A stretch of 64,000 bases of DNA from assembly GCA_004154925.1 (NCBI GenBank), contig QJNS01000051.1, positions 62,001 to 126,000 of the forward strand, in the 5' to 3' direction. A program made the position numbers and the translations under genes. Below, piece after piece: positions 37,325-51,000 of the stretch; position 1 is the first letter of the stretch; each line of letters opens with the position of its first letter. The notes under the pieces were generated by a model. That model ran no database searches, was not told the origin of the DNA, and was given only the letters and a program-made list of their open reading frames with translations. The DNA is from Monosporascus cannonballus. Its lineage: Eukaryota; Ascomycota; Sordariomycetes; Xylariales.

Positions 37325-37470
37325 ATAAAGTCTTTTTAATAAACGCTGAGCATTTATAAGATTTTTAGCCGGTTCTTAGGTGTTTTTAGAATTTAGGTAT
37401 TTTTTTCATTAAATCCGGTATTGGGTAAATTCTTTTTTTTTTTCGTATATCGAAAACTTTCTGGATTTCG
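37325..37470 (-). pseudogene. Chromodomain remnant
   Basis: Minus-strand reading KKYLNSKNT, stop, EPAKNLINAQRLLKRL fits the consensus KGY..SENTWEPA.NL.NAQ.LL. Trp codons, including the tandem position before KKY, are now stops. Upstream in another frame is VYEIQKVFDIRK, matching the chromodomain's VEEILD.R opening. Confidence 0.7.
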
Positions 37471-37501
37471 TATACCGTGTCGTTATTTATTTCTATATTT
37501 T

Positions 37502-37756
37502 TTATATTATATGTACTTTATTTGTATTTATTACTAATTCGAATAAAAAAACATAAAAAACAGGATAAAGTTTAGCCTTTGATAAAAGTTCCAATTCGTA
37601 ATTATTTTCTGAAATCTCCTTGGCGACTTTGTATAGACCAATATATTTCAAATCGAGTTTTTTACTAGGTTTTTTATTTAAATATTGTTGGTAGTAAAGT
37701 AAATCATTTTCTCTTTTTCGAAAATTTATTCCTTTAACCGCTTTTCGTTCTAACAC
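37502..37756 (-). pseudogene. Integrase C-terminal GPY/F module
   Basis: An 84-codon open fragment with the Gypsy signature KPSKKLDLKYIGLYKV (consensus RPSKKLD.K..GPF.I), NNYELEL, then YPVFYVFLFEL (consensus HPVFHVSLLEP; His to Tyr changes are C-to-T). It binds DNA in active integrase. The start and stop are accidents of decay. Confidence 0.8.
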
Positions 37757-38825
37757 TTACTTACCTAATTATCTACGAAATTAATTCTGTTTTTATTTTT
37801 TAATATAACTATATTAGTTATTTTAATATAAGAATTCCTTTACTATTAATTAACCCGTTATCTCATACTTTTTTATAGATTTCCGAAATATTATCTTAAT
37901 ATTTTCATAATAACTCGTATTATAAGCCAATTATGCAACTAGTAATTCTAAACCTAATTATTTTATTCATAATTAATATCATATCGGAAATAAGTTTCTA
38001 AAAATTGATTTATTTGATTTATTTCTTTTTTTATTTATTTATATTTTGGAAATATTAACTTATTTCTCATTTAGACTAATTTGTGTTATAAGATTTTGCC
38101 AAACTTTATATGCAAATATTAACCCTATATTCGAAATAATGTATAACAGCAATCCGTATATATCAAAAGCATATTTGAAAAAATATACCTACCATTTATT
38201 CGACGTTTCTATTCTTATACTATGATAAAAAGTCAGAAAATTTGGTAAATCGACAGGCGCCAATGAAAATATTATCGTAATATATTTCTGTAATAGCATA
38301 TTCCAATATCTGGAAGTTAGTAATAAAATCAAATGTAATTAAGTACTACAGACGTTTTACAAGTCCTAAAGGTTATAATTTTTTGTATAATTTATATGGT
38401 AGAATATTTGTCTTAGTATAAATATTATATTATTATATAACTATTTATATTATTAATTTTATTTTAAACAACAAATGAGTTTGTTATAACGTTTTAAAGT
38501 TATGAAAATCTCTAGATATTCGTATAATTAATATTTATATATTTTTGGTATTGAATCCATTTAATGAATTTTTAAAATTTATATTTTATTTGCTTTTTTG
38601 TTTTTTAAGAAACCTTTATTATGCCAGTAAATATTTTCATATATATCAAAATGTACTGCTCGAATTGTCGTAATTTGTCGTAAATCTACATATCTTTTTA
38701 TAATTGTATTAAAAATTATATAGTTAATGTTAACTAATTTTTGGATGCTTGGTCATTTATTTAAAGTATCGGTTTTGCTGTTTTCTGAGCCTTTTTTATA
38801 TATAATAACAAAATGGAAATTCGTT

Positions 38826-38908
38826 AATTTTTTGGCGTATTTTAATTATCGCTTTGTAAGCTTTCTGGTCGTAATAAACCGAGTAAAACTTTAATAATCC
38901 GTATAAAC
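38826..38908 (-). pseudogene. RNase H motif remnant
   Basis: The minus strand reads VYTDY, stop, SFTRFITTRKLTKR, matching the Gypsy RNase H end VYTDHK.L......K.L..RQ. His is changed to Tyr and Lys/Gln sites to stops. Confidence 0.65.
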
Positions 38909-41900
38909 CTTAACCTGAAAAAGGTTTCTCTTACGAAAATTTCTGAACTTTTTAAATGTTATAACAATAACTATAAATTCTTTTTCTGAAATACTGCAAT
39001 AGAGCTCGGTGTCTCAGAATATGTACGAAAGAAATATAATAAAATGTAATTTGCCTTAATTATCCCGTCATCCGATTATTACGTTTAATATATAATTCAA
39101 GATATCGGTTTTTAATGTAACGGAGAATATTAGATCGTAAATAATTAGTACTAACTTGTTAACGATTATATCCTTAATATTCAGCAATATCTTTTTTTTC
39201 GGACGTTTATTTGATCGTTTTTTATAAAGTTGATTAAAGGTATAATTATTTTATTGAAATTTTAAATAAACTGTATATAATAATTAGCGAATCTAAAAAA
39301 AATACTTGTACCTTTTTATCCGTAATTGATATTTGCCATTTTATAATTACAGCGATTTTTAAAAGGTTTATTTTGATGTACTTTAAAATTAAAATATATT
39401 TTAAGTATTGTATATTTTAAACTTAAAATTCCCTCTTTTTTACGTTAATTAACAGTTTTGCGTTTTATAAAGCTTAAAATACCTTATAAACGTATTATAT
39501 ATATTTATTTTAAGGTTTTAAAAAAACAGAAATGTTGTTAAAATAATAAACGACAATAATATCGACATTTTTTAGTAATATATAAGTAATTATCGGTTGC
39601 ATAATTACCAGTATTTTCGTAAGTTTTATTGTTAGAACCAAATATTTAAATAATCAGTATTTCTTTTTCAAAATCTTTTTCTATTTATACCTCTTTTTAA
39701 TTTTAATTAAGTTATTCTTAATTTCAAGGTTAAATATTATAGATTATTTGGTTCAGTAAAGTCGGTGTTTTATTTTTATAATTAAAAATAATACTATTTA
39801 ATCTTTAATATTAATATCGTTTAATTATTGGAAAATAATTACAAACCGTAATTTCGTATTTTTTTAACTTGAAAAATATAAGATATTCTATAAATAATTT
39901 CAAAGGTTAAATGGATCTTTTTTGTAATCGATTTTATAAATATTCTTTTAAAACGCGTAATTCGTTTTGGTTAAAATTATAAATAAGATAAAACTTCGTC
40001 GAAATCCTTTTAACAAGCTATTTTATAATACTACCCGTTATATTCCAATAACATCGTATTGAGTTCCTCTTTAACAAACTGCTTATATTAATAGTATGAT
40101 AATTATATATTAATTAAATTCTTAACTCTTACGATTATTAGTTTATATCGTTATTTAATTTTTTTTAGTTTGCTTTAATAATAATAATAATAATACGATG
40201 TATTTTTTGATGCCTATTTTCATTTTTAATTTTATTTCTATATGTAAATGTGTATTTATTGTATTTTTATATTTTTATTTTTCGGTTTTTTCGAATGAAT
40301 AATAACACTTTCTATTTTTTGTTTATTTATTAACAAAAAGTTAAACGAATTGTATGTAGCTAATTTCTCCGTTAATTAAATTTTATACTTGCATATCCGT
40401 AGTAGTTAAGATTATATTGTAATTTTTAAATATTGCGATCTTAAAATTAACAATTTTGTTTTATTTTTACACAAACATTTCGATTTAATTAATTTCTCGT
40501 AAAAGTTTTTTTATCGCAAGCAAAATCCTGATTTTCAACATTCGTCGTTATATAAAATTTTATTTTCTATTTTTATAATAATAAACATTCGTTAATTATA
40601 CTTAATATAATATAAATTCCGCTTAACGCTTGGGATTTTACTATTACCGTATATTAATATATTACAATTCGTATGGCCAAATTCATAAACTCGTCAATCG
40701 TTTTTATCGTTGTATTTAAGACCTTTTTTAAAAAATCTCTCTTAATCTTTTGGGATTTTGTTATTTCCTAACTTTTTTATAAATAATTTTAATTTTGTTA
40801 ATTTTTTGAATTTATGGAACTTTATTTATATTTATTACATGAGATGTTAAACCATTATATCTATCGTTATTATTTATATAAATCTTTTTTTCAAATTTTG
40901 AAACTTATTTTTAATTTTATTATATTTTTTTATTAAGCAACTAAGTTTTCTATAATTTCGCCTATAGTTTACTATACGTCGTCTTAATTATGGTCTTATG
41001 ATATATTTATACATTAACATATTTTTTGTTTATCAACCTTTTTCGTTAAAATTTATAATACCTTTTTTGTAATATTTTTTTATTATATATTTAATTAACT
41101 CCTTTTCCGTTTAATAATTATAAAACTTATAATGGCAAAAATAGCCTATTTACGGATATTATTATTCAAGCTAGTTTTCTATTTTGGTTACTTAATAAAT
41201 ATTTTCTTTCTGGGCTATAAATCGAAAATACCGATATTATTATTTATCGTTTTTATTCTTTTCGATTCGATTTGAAAAATCGAATTCCTTATAATATATC
41301 CAGGTAATCTTTTATAAACATATCGTTTTTCGTTTTTATCATCAGGGTATTTTTATCGTTAAGAATATTCAACGTACAATTTGTCGTATTAATTGAAGAT
41401 TTCAGGGCAAAGGTTCTCCGTGTATTTCTAATATTTTTTTATATGTTTTCGAAAGATATCCTATTATTTTTTGGGCGCTTTCTGGGTTAGGCTTTTGGTT
41501 TCTTATATCTTTTATCAAACTTTTTATCGTAATAACCAGTTTCGGTATTAGATTTAATTTATATTAATAAATTTATTATCGCTTTTTACTCATTTTTAGA
41601 TTATTCTTCTGGTATATATATCTAGTTATCTCGTCGTGATTTCTTAGATTTTCGGTATTTAAAGGCCTTATATCTTATCTTACTACACTTAAAATATTAA
41701 ATTTAATTTTGATCTCTTTTTGGACCGTATCTACGGCTATCAGTTTCGGTATTATCACAAATAAAATAATAATATATTACGTTTTATTCTCTAACTAGCC
41801 GGTTCGCTTCCGAATTTTGAAATATAATAATCTTTTTAATACACGTCGTTCCGATAATTTATTATTAGGTTGGACAATTTCGATAATATATGGACTTAAA

Positions 41901-42560
41901 ATTCTCGCTTGCGAAATTTAATAATTTTATTATATATATTATCTTTAAATCATTTATAAAATATATCGTTTAAATTATTAATTTAATTACTGGTCTATTT
42001 TAATTTAATTTTAAGGTTTTTAGAATTAATAGTATATTTCAAAACACATCTCTTTTACTATAATTATAAAATTTAGAATGTTATTGTTCGTTTTTAGTTT
42101 AAACTTTCGAAATTAATGCTTAGATTTTTCTTAAAAGGTATATAATGAAAAGAAATATAATAATTTTCTTTTAATCGATTGCAGCACTTTGTAAATAATT
42201 CCTTTTTATTAACTTAAATTAATTTAGAGTATGTCTTGTAACAAAGGTTATTATAACGAAATTTCTATTACAAGCTTATTCAAATCGTAAAAACTGAAAT
42301 AAATTCGTATTTAAATACGGAATATTTAAACATTTTCGTTTTTATTGTAGAGTTAAATCATTTTATCCTCATATTTTAGTGCTATAATTCGATTTAAAGT
42401 AATTTCTCTTTATTTTGTAAAATATTAAATTTAGTTTTTGAAAACCTGAATTCGGGCTGAAGATTAAGTAATGGGAAAGAGTATCTAAATATTAATCGAT
42501 GTCTTAATTAAACTATATTTTTCAAAATATAATAGTATTATTAAATAATAGCTTATATTA

Positions 42561-43086
42561 TATAACGGTTATACGGTTTAATTAATTATTAATCCTAAAT
42601 CGTGCTGGTTCATATTACTAGGACTATCGTAAAAATTGAAATAATAAATAGGATAACTCTATTACGTGTTACGGCACTAGCAAAGCGGCTTATTTAAGCC
42701 GCCGTTTCGCTATATGTAAGCAAGCGCGTAGCGCTTGCTAGATAGCTTTCTTCTTCCTTCTTCGTGAAACAACAGAATAGCTTCTAAAAACCCAAGAAAC
42801 GTACAGCGCCGTTACATTACGTCTTATAGTATTAAAGGAATTTTAAATAATAAATTATAAATGCAAATTAATGTTATTTAAATTATAAATATGTGAAATA
42901 TGTATATTCTAGTTTTCTGATTATTGCTTATTTTTGTTTAATAAAGTCTTACTAAGCGGTTGCTTAAAGTTACTTCTTCGTACTGAGTAAATTTTCGCTA
43001 AAAATCCGATATATAATCTAGAATAATATAGTTCCCTAGTTTTAGCTCAACCGTTTCTGCAGGCTAAGTCCGATTGAGTCGTAAAA
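42561..43086 (-). repeat. 5' LTR carrying a small insertion
   Basis: Plus-strand start TATAACGGTTATACGG; end GGCTAAGTCCGATTGAGTCGTAAAA. Without the inserted 150 bp and duplicated TTACG it is about 371 bp, matching the other LTRs of this family. Its outer part (GTTTCTGCAGGCTAAGTCCG) is lightly mutated. Confidence 0.75.
42667..42816 (+). mobile_element. 150-bp TG...CA micro-insertion with two hairpins
   Basis: Starts TGTTACGGC, ends GCCGTTACA (inverted ends, one mismatch), and is flanked by the 5-bp duplication TTACG (42662-42666, 42817-42821). It holds two adjacent hairpins, GCGGCTTA-TT-TAAGCCGC and GCAAGCGC-GTA-GCGCTTGC, then a TTCTTCCTTCTTC tract. CA/TG sites are intact, so it arrived after RIP of the LTR it sits in. 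The ends and duplication suit a solo LTR; a MITE is the alternative. Its termini resemble those of 20222-20355. Confidence 0.75.
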
Positions 43087-45136
43087 ACTTTCCGATGCTT
43101 TTATTATTAAAAAGTCCCATGATTTAAATTTAATAAAATATTAAATTTTTAAGCCGTTATACGTTAACAGATTTTATTTAATAATATCGTTAAATGTAAA
43201 ATAGTATTTGTTATATTAAAATATCCATTAATATTTAAATATTTTTTGTTCTTATAGAGTTTTAAATTAGAAATTAAAAATGAAAGATTGAAAGCCATAT
43301 TTAATATTTTTCAAATTAAATAACTCTTAATTTAATTGATATTGTTATATTAAAATATAAAATTACAGACTTTTGACCATATTATGAACAAAGATACGAA
43401 ATTCGTTTACTAAAATACAAATATCTCTTCGATTTTCAAATTTGCAGAAATTTATAAATAAAACTTTGGTTATAAAAGCTTTTGTGATTAGAAATCTTCT
43501 GAATGAGTTTATAATAACTATAGAGAATTATTTGGAAAATTGTAAAGCCGATTAGGAAAAAACTATGAAAGTTTTCTTTTCCTTTATATGAAATTTATAG
43601 AAGATTTTAACGTTAATTCCGAAATATATTGTTAATTTCAAGAAATCTTTTGTTTAAGAATAATACATTAATAACAAAAAGGATAGGTTAACTAACATAT
43701 TTTATAAAAGATTACAAAACACACTTAAGGGTAAAATTCTGCAATATTTAAAATTTAAGTTTTTAAATTGGTATATTACAGAAACTGTTAAACGTAATAA
43801 TAAATTATATAATCTTTGCACAAAGAAGTATTATATTTCAAATTATCTTAGTTAAGCGGTTAATTAAAAACGATATCATAATATATTATATGGTATATTT
43901 GACATAATATTAAGATTTAGAATATATCTTATAAATACTCTCTATGTATTAATATATCTTATTTATATAAAAGAATCCATTTGATTTTCTAAATTAAACT
44001 AGAAATAAAAAAATAAAACAAGATTATGTTAAACCTTTCGAATGGATATACATTAAAATAATATCAATATTTAAATACATTTAGAAAATTGGCTAGAAAA
44101 AAAACAATATACTTCAAATGCCCTTTTTGAGTTTAGAATTAATTAAGTTATTAATCTATTAAAAATTTAATTTGATACACTATTAAATAGCTATGTTTAA
44201 AGAACATGACGATTTTTTATTTTCAATTCATATTTGTTGAAAATACCGAGAAAAAGATATAAAAAAACAAAATCGTATTTTTACTGGAAAATTATAAAAA
44301 CGCGATAGAGATACAAGATAATAAAACAGTATATTATAAACATTTGAATTAATTATATTATAGGTTAAAATACTTGTAAAACCTTTGAAAAACTTAATAT
44401 AATTAAAAACATAAGTAGATTAACAAAAATAAAAAATATAATAACTTAATAAGTTATATATACGAAAATAAATGCGATTAGGCAAATTCGAAAATATAAT
44501 AAAGAAATTATTTGAAAATAAGTTATAAAATAATAAAGTTTAAAGAAATTTAAAAAAAATTTAAAGCGGGTCAAAGTTAATAATAAAACCCATTAATAAC
44601 TTTATTGTATTAGATATACAAATGCGAATGTATTCGTAGTTAGCAATAATAAATTACCGGTTTTGAAACATAAAATAGTTTGCATTAACCATTAGTAATA
44701 AGTGTAAATTATGATGGAAATATAAATTCAAATGCGAAAGTATTATTAATAAAGGAAATTAAGCGCAAAATTAATTATTTTATATTTTTATTTGAAGAGA
44801 ATATTAAATAATTAATTTCGATATTGTTTTACTAACGTATTACGACATAGTCTTATAATTATTATAAATATACTAGACTAAATTATAATTTATAGAACAA
44901 TTTGTTAAATAAAACTTATATATATTTTATTAATAGGTAAATTGTATAAAAACAGATTTTTATTATTCGATTAAAATTATAAAGGAATTAAAATATTACA
45001 AAACAATAAGTATTTTATTATTTAAAAACATAAAGTTTAAAAACACAAATTCTATAAGGAGACATAACGTATTGTTATTATTATTAAAATAAACTTGAAG
45101 TATTTAAGTAACAATATGTAATAATATATCGAAAGA
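43087..45136. other. AT-rich decayed DNA, nothing identified
   Basis: Two kilobases of TA-rich sequence between two minus-strand elements. No coding motif, LTR or hairpin that I can support. Confidence 0.5.
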
Positions 45137-45141
45137 ATAAA

Positions 45142-45525
45142 TATAACGGCTAAGCAATTTAACCAACTATTAAATCTAAGTCGTACGGGTTTATCTTCGC
45201 CAGAATATCGTAGAAATCTGAGTGATAAATATAATAACGTATTACGTTTGGTAATATTAAAAGCGTTAGAAGTAACGATATATTAAATGATAATAAATAT
45301 TACAAACTAGTATTATTAGAATTATGGAAACAATAAATATATATATTTTAAATTTATTATTATTATTTAATTTTATTTTATACACCTTTAATAAACAATT
45401 ATTTAATGTTAACCGTTCGTACTTAATAAATTTTCGTTAAATGCCGATTACGTAATGTAGAATAGTATAGTTTCTTAATTTTAACTTAACCGCTTTTGCA
45501 AGACAAATTTGGTTTAATTGTAATA
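45142..45525 (-). repeat. 3' LTR
   Basis: Plus-strand start TATAACGGCTAAGC; contains the LTR core GTCGTACGGGTTTATC; end TTTAATTGTAATA. It is preceded by ATAAA. Confidence 0.8.
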
Positions 45526-46164
45526 TAATCTTCTTTTTGGTAATATCTTATTCTTAAAATTATTTTCTTCTTAATAAGAACCGTTTACTTTTTAAAATAC
45601 CTATTTGCGTTATTACAAATCGTCGTGAGGTTTTATTCTCTATTATTCATCAAGAGTACTCGCTTTTTCTTAATTTAATTTTGAAATTATGTTATGCTTT
45701 TTATATTTTTCCAAAAGTTAAAGGTGCAAAATAATGAAGAACCTTTCTAAATATAAGGCTTGCGTTAAACGTAAATATCTTTGTAACGGAATCGGAGTTT
45801 CTTTTCGTTTTTAGAAAATATTCCCGCTACAAACTAACGTTTAAAACGAAAAGAGATTTTCGTTGAAAAACGTTTTTTAGAACTACAAAAAAGTTATTAA
45901 TTAAAGATAAACAAAATTATCATACACATGATGCGCTTTCGAAAACCCCAATTTTTTTTCGATTAAAAGCAATAAAAATAGTGCAAAGGGAGTTGCAATC
46001 GTTAAAGGAGTTAAAAGAACAAAAGCGCTAGAAATAAATTAACGCCGAGTTTTTTATGGCCGCATTGGTTTCTTCTGTTAGTCCCGAAAATTGGTTCGCT
46101 ATTAGCGATATCGACTAATCAGTTAAAAATGTTAATTAAGACGCGATTATTTTCAGTAGCTCCT

Positions 46165-46300
46165 TCGTTGTTAGTGAAAACCTTTTAATAAACCCTGGAT
46201 ATTTATAAAATTTTTGGCTGTTTCTTAGATGTTCTTAAAATCCGGGTACTTTTTTACTTAATTAGATAGCGGGTAAATCCTGGTTCTTTTTGTATATTGA
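46165..46300 (-). pseudogene. Chromodomain remnant
   Basis: The minus strand reads GFTRYLIK then, after a one-base deletion, KKYPDFKNI, stop, ETAKNFINIQ, matching the consensus YLVKWKGYPD.ENTWE...N..N. The deletion lies in the run of A after the LIK codons. Confidence 0.65.
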
Positions 46301-46324
46301 AAATTTTATTTTGTATCGTGTCCA

Positions 46325-46521
46325 GTTTATTTATATTTGCTTCTGATTCGAATAAAGAAATATGAAAAGTTGAATAAAAGTTAATTTTTGGTGGATATTC
46401 GAATTAATATTTTTTTTCTGAAATTTCTGTAACGATACTGTTTAGATTAATATATTTGAAATCGAGTTTTTGCTGGGTTCTTTTATTGAAATATTTTTGA
46501 TAACGAGGTAAAGTATTATCT
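46325..46521 (-). pseudogene. Integrase GPY/F module remnant
   Basis: The minus strand reads KLDFKYINLNSIVTEISEKKY and then TFHISLFESEANIN, aligning with the KLD.K..GPF.I...IS..NY and FHVSLLEP landmarks of Gypsy integrase and with 37502-37756. Confidence 0.65.
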
Positions 46522-47657
46522 CTTTTTTGAAGTATAATTTTTTAACACTTCTTTGTTGTAATGTTTGCTTATTTAGTTATGTACGAATTCTAATTTTGGT
46601 TTTATTTTTTAATTTAATTGTTTACGTTATTTTGATATGAAATTTACTTTAATGTTAATTGATTTTTTTATAGAAATACCGGTATACATTTGGTGTAAAA
46701 CCAAAATTGGCATTAGTTGACGTAATCTGTACATTTTCGTAATAACTAGTATTATATGCCAGCTGAGCAGTAAGTAATTTTTTAACCCAGTTGTTTTGTT
46801 TATAGTTAATGTAATACCGCACATATATTTCTAATATCTAGTTTAACCGTTCTATTTATCCGTTTGTTTGCAGTTTAAATGTGATGGATAACTTGTAATT
46901 CAAATTAATTTGTAATATAAAACTTTGCTAAAATTTAAAGTAAAGGTAATTCTTTATTTGAAATAATTTCGTACAGTAATCTGTATATACTAAAAACTTT
47001 TTTTAAAAAATTTAAGTTATTCGTTTTGTATTCGCATTCTCATAATAAGGTAGAGAATAGGAAAACTTTGTAAATCGATTAATATTAACGAAAATACTGT
47101 TGCAATGTATTTTTGTCGCTGAATTTTCGGCCGGAGGAAACTTGATAATAAGATCTATAGTAATTAAGTCCGATAGCCGTTCTGAAACTAATAATAGTTA
47201 TAATTCTCCATAAGACTTATATCGTCGCGCTTTAACCTTATTATACAAATCGCATTATCGTAGAATTCTCAGAACTATTATTTTAATTTTAAAAGAATAT
47301 ATACGTTAAAATCGTTTTAAGGTTTTATTGATCTCTAAATATCCATTTAACTAATGTTTCTGTATTTTTGGTACTAAACTCGTCTAATATTCTTTAGGAA
47401 CTTGTCTTTTATTTATTCTTTGATTTTCTGAAAAACCGTCGTTATATTGCCAGATTTTCTAATGTATATTTAGAAGTACTGCCCGAATTGTCGCAATTTG
47501 TTGTCAATGTAAATATCTTTTTGTAGTGGTATCAAAAATCGTATAATTAATTTTAACTAATTTCTTTTTAAAATTTGGTTATTTGCTTATGGTATTAATT
47601 TTGCCGTTTTTTTTATTTTTTTGTTAATAATAACGAAATTGAAAGTCGTTAATTCCT

Positions 47658-47730
47658 TTACGAATTTTATTTATTGCTCTGTAAATTTTCTAGTCGTAGT
47701 AAAACGCGTAAGATTTTGATAATCCGTATA
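47658..47730 (-). pseudogene. RNase H motif remnant
   Basis: The minus strand reads YTDYQNLTRFTTTRKFTEQ, a good match to the YTDH..L......K.L..RQ end of Gypsy RNase H and to 38826-38908. Confidence 0.65.
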
Positions 47731-47888
47731 AATTTTGACCTAATTTATATTTCTAAAAGGCTATAACGATAACCAAAATATTTTTGTCTGGAATTCCGTA
47801 ATTAAGCTCGGTTTTTTTTCAACTTATACGAAAAAATGTAATAAAATATAATTTCTCTTAATTATTTCGTTATTCGATTATTATACTT

Positions 47889-48096
47889 CTATGAGAATAC
47901 AGTCTCTATGAGGATGAAGCTGGTTGCCGACCAGCCACCGATCGGCCACCGACCCACTTACTAGTATAAATCCACCATTTAGCAGCTAATGGGAAACGCC
48001 AGATAGAAGTAATCTAATACACTCACTCCTTGAAATCTGCTCTACACCTAGTCGAAGATCACCTCACCCCAGCTCACAGCTGTCCATTATCTTACA
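47889..48096. mobile_element. 208-bp unmutated insertion in the pol region
   Basis: GC-normal DNA interrupts the element exactly where the sister copy (near 39080) is continuous. Joining the flanks restores a same-length alignment. ACTT occurs at both edges (47885-47888 and 48097-48100), a possible 4-bp duplication. It contains CTAGTATAAATCC (TATA-like) near 47962 and pyrimidine-rich sequence after. It could be a solo LTR (TGAGAATAC...TTACA) or another short mobile element; no second copy is seen here. Confidence 0.6.
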
Positions 48097-51000
48097 ACTT
48101 AACGTATAATTCGAAATATCGGTTTTTAGTTCAACTAGACCAATTAAATCGTACATAATTAATATTAATTCGTTAATAATTATATCCTTAATTTCTTAAA
48201 ATATCCTTTTTATTTCAGACCTGTATTTAAGTATTTTTTTATACTAAAGTTAATTAAAGGTATAAGTATTTTATTGAAATTTCTAATACATTTTTTATAG
48301 TAATTGGTTAGTCGAAAAAATTGCTATGTCTTTGTAATTGTAATTAACGTTTTTTATTATATAATCACAGCGATTATCTTAGGTTTTATTTTAATATGTT
48401 TTAGGATAATAATATATTGCCGGTATTTCATTTTTTGCTTATAAAATTAACGTTTTTCTGCATAAATTAATAACCTTACGTTTCTTAAAATTTAAAAACT
48501 TTATAAAGGTACTTTGCATACGCCTTTTTTGTTTTTAAATAAACAGAAATATTGTTATGATAATAAACGACAAAAACACCGAGATTTTCGCGTAGTATAT
48601 AATTAGTTACTCGTTAAAAATTATTAAGACGGTCGTAATTAATATTAACGTAACTAGGTACTTAAGTAATTCGTGTTTTATTTAGTGGTTACTTTCCATT
48701 TGTATTCTTGTGGATTCTAAAAAAATATATTTACTTTTAAAGTTACAATGCTATAAATTATTTTGCGTTGTAAAATTGGTCTTTTATTTCTGTAATTAAA
48801 ATTAATAATATTTAATCGTTAATAATAATGATATTTAATTATGAATACTTAATTGTAAATTGCAAATTTTCGTTTATTACATACAAAATAGAAGCAATAT
48901 TTTGTCAATGATTTTAAAGCTCGAATTTATCTTTTTTATAACGAATTTTCCAAATATTCTTTAAAAATGCTTTTATTTCCGTTAAAATTATAAATAAAGT
49001 AAAACTTCTTTTAAAATCTCTGTTTAGAGTTATTTTATACTTTTAGTTACTATGTTCTGGTAATTTCGTATCAAGTTTCTTTTTGAAAAGTTGTTTATAT
49101 TAATGGCATTATAATAATATATGGCTTAAATGTTTTAATTTTTAAGATTGTTATTTTAAATCGTTGGTTAATTATTTTAATTTTGGTTTGATGAAAATCA
49201 GAATAAGTTATACTTTTTTTAAACTCCATCCTTTTTTTATTTTACTTCTTTACGTAATAAAGTGTTTATCGTATTCTTATGCTTACATTTACTATTATTT
49301 TTCACCGAATATTAAAATCATATATCTTGCGTTTATTTATTAACGGAAAATAAAACGAATTTTACCTGGGCAATTGATTCTTTAATGAAAATTCTATATT
49401 AATTTTTTTTATAATAATCGTAAATTCTTATCGTAATTCCTAAATAGAATAATAAAGAACTTAAATATTTGGTTTAGTTTTTAAATAAAAATCTTAAAAT
49501 GATTAATTTCGCGTACAATCATGTTTTATCGGAAGCGAAATGCTGACTTTTCGCATTTGTCGTTATATAATGGTTTAATTTGTATTTCCAATATAATTTA
49601 AGTTTATTAACTATATTCTGTATAATATAATTTCCGGTTTTCGTTTCGTAATTTATTATTACGATATTTTAGTGTAATTGTATTTGTACCTCTAAGGTAA
49701 CAAGCTTATTAACGGTGTTTATCGTTATAATTAAAGCTTGTTTAAAACCTTTTCTTAATCCTTTATAATTTTATTGTCCCGCTGCTTTTTTATTGATAAC
49801 GTTTATTTTTTAATTTTTTCTCAAATTTATCGAATTATATTTGCACTTCTTTATATAATGAGTTAAGTTATTATATTTATTGATGGTACCGTCGTATTAT
49901 TCCTTGGAACTAAATTAATTATCTTTAGTTTTTTTAAAATTCCTTTTGTTACTAGGTATATTCTTTTTCTATAATTTCGACCGTATTTTACTGGGTGTCA
50001 TATTAATAATCGTCCTATAATTCGTCTGTAAACTGGTATATTTTTTAATAACCCATTTTTGTTAAAATCTGTAATAACTTCTAATTGAAAATAAAAATAC
50101 TTTATAACCCTTTAATAATTTTTTTATGATATGTTAAATTAATTTCTTTCCTTTACCAATTTTATTTTTATAATAAGAAAATGGGCGTTTTTTAAGGTAT
50201 TACTTTTTTAAGTTAATCTGTGCTTTCGGTTTATTGATAAATAGTGTTTTCCGGGGTTATGGATCAAAAGTACTCATAGTATTATTTATCATTTTAGTTA
50301 TTTTCTGTTCGGTTTGAGAAATCGAATCCCTTAGAATATATATAGATAAATCTTTTATAAATATACCATATTTACTTTTTTATACTAAGAGCCTTTTTGT
50401 TATCGATCGTAGATGGCGTATTTTTTGCTATATCGATTAAAGGTTTTAAGATAAACGTTTTCCGTTTATTCCTAACATTTCTTTAACCCCTTCTTGAAGG
50501 TATTCTGGTATTTTTTAGACGTTTTCTAGATCATCTTTCTGGCGTTCTATATCTTCTATTAAATTTCTTATCGAAATAACGCGTTTTTGTATTGGATCTT
50601 AATTATGTTAATAATCTTGTTGTTCTTGTTTTATTTATATTTAAATATTTTTTCGGTAAATTATTTAATTATTTCGTTATAATTTGTTAAGTCTTTGATA
50701 TTTAAAGGCTTTATATTCCATTTTACTGTAATTAAACTATTAAATCTGCTTCCAATTCTTTTTCTAGACCATAGCTAGATTTATGGGTCCAGGTATTATA
50801 CTATAAAAGGTAAATAATGTATCGCCTTTTTTTTCTCTAATTAGCTAATTAACCTTTATATTTTGAAATATAGTAACCTTTTTTTCCATACCTTATTTAT
50901 GTAGCTTATTGTTAATTTTGATAATTTCGGTCATATATCGATTTATACTTTCGGGTTTCGAAAATTTAATAAATTTATTTTTTATGTTACTGTTTGATTT

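Larger units (their letters stand above)
36353..43086 (-). mobile_element. Ty3/Gypsy chromovirus in minus orientation
   Basis: LTRs at about 36353-36687 (3', truncated at its outer end) and 42561-43086 (5', carrying a 150-bp insertion). Between them, in minus-strand order from the right: decayed gag/RT, an RNase H motif (38826-38908), the integrase GPY/F module (37502-37756) and a chromodomain (37325-37470). A (TAA)n microsatellite lies near 40177-40195. All frames are broken. Confidence 0.85.
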
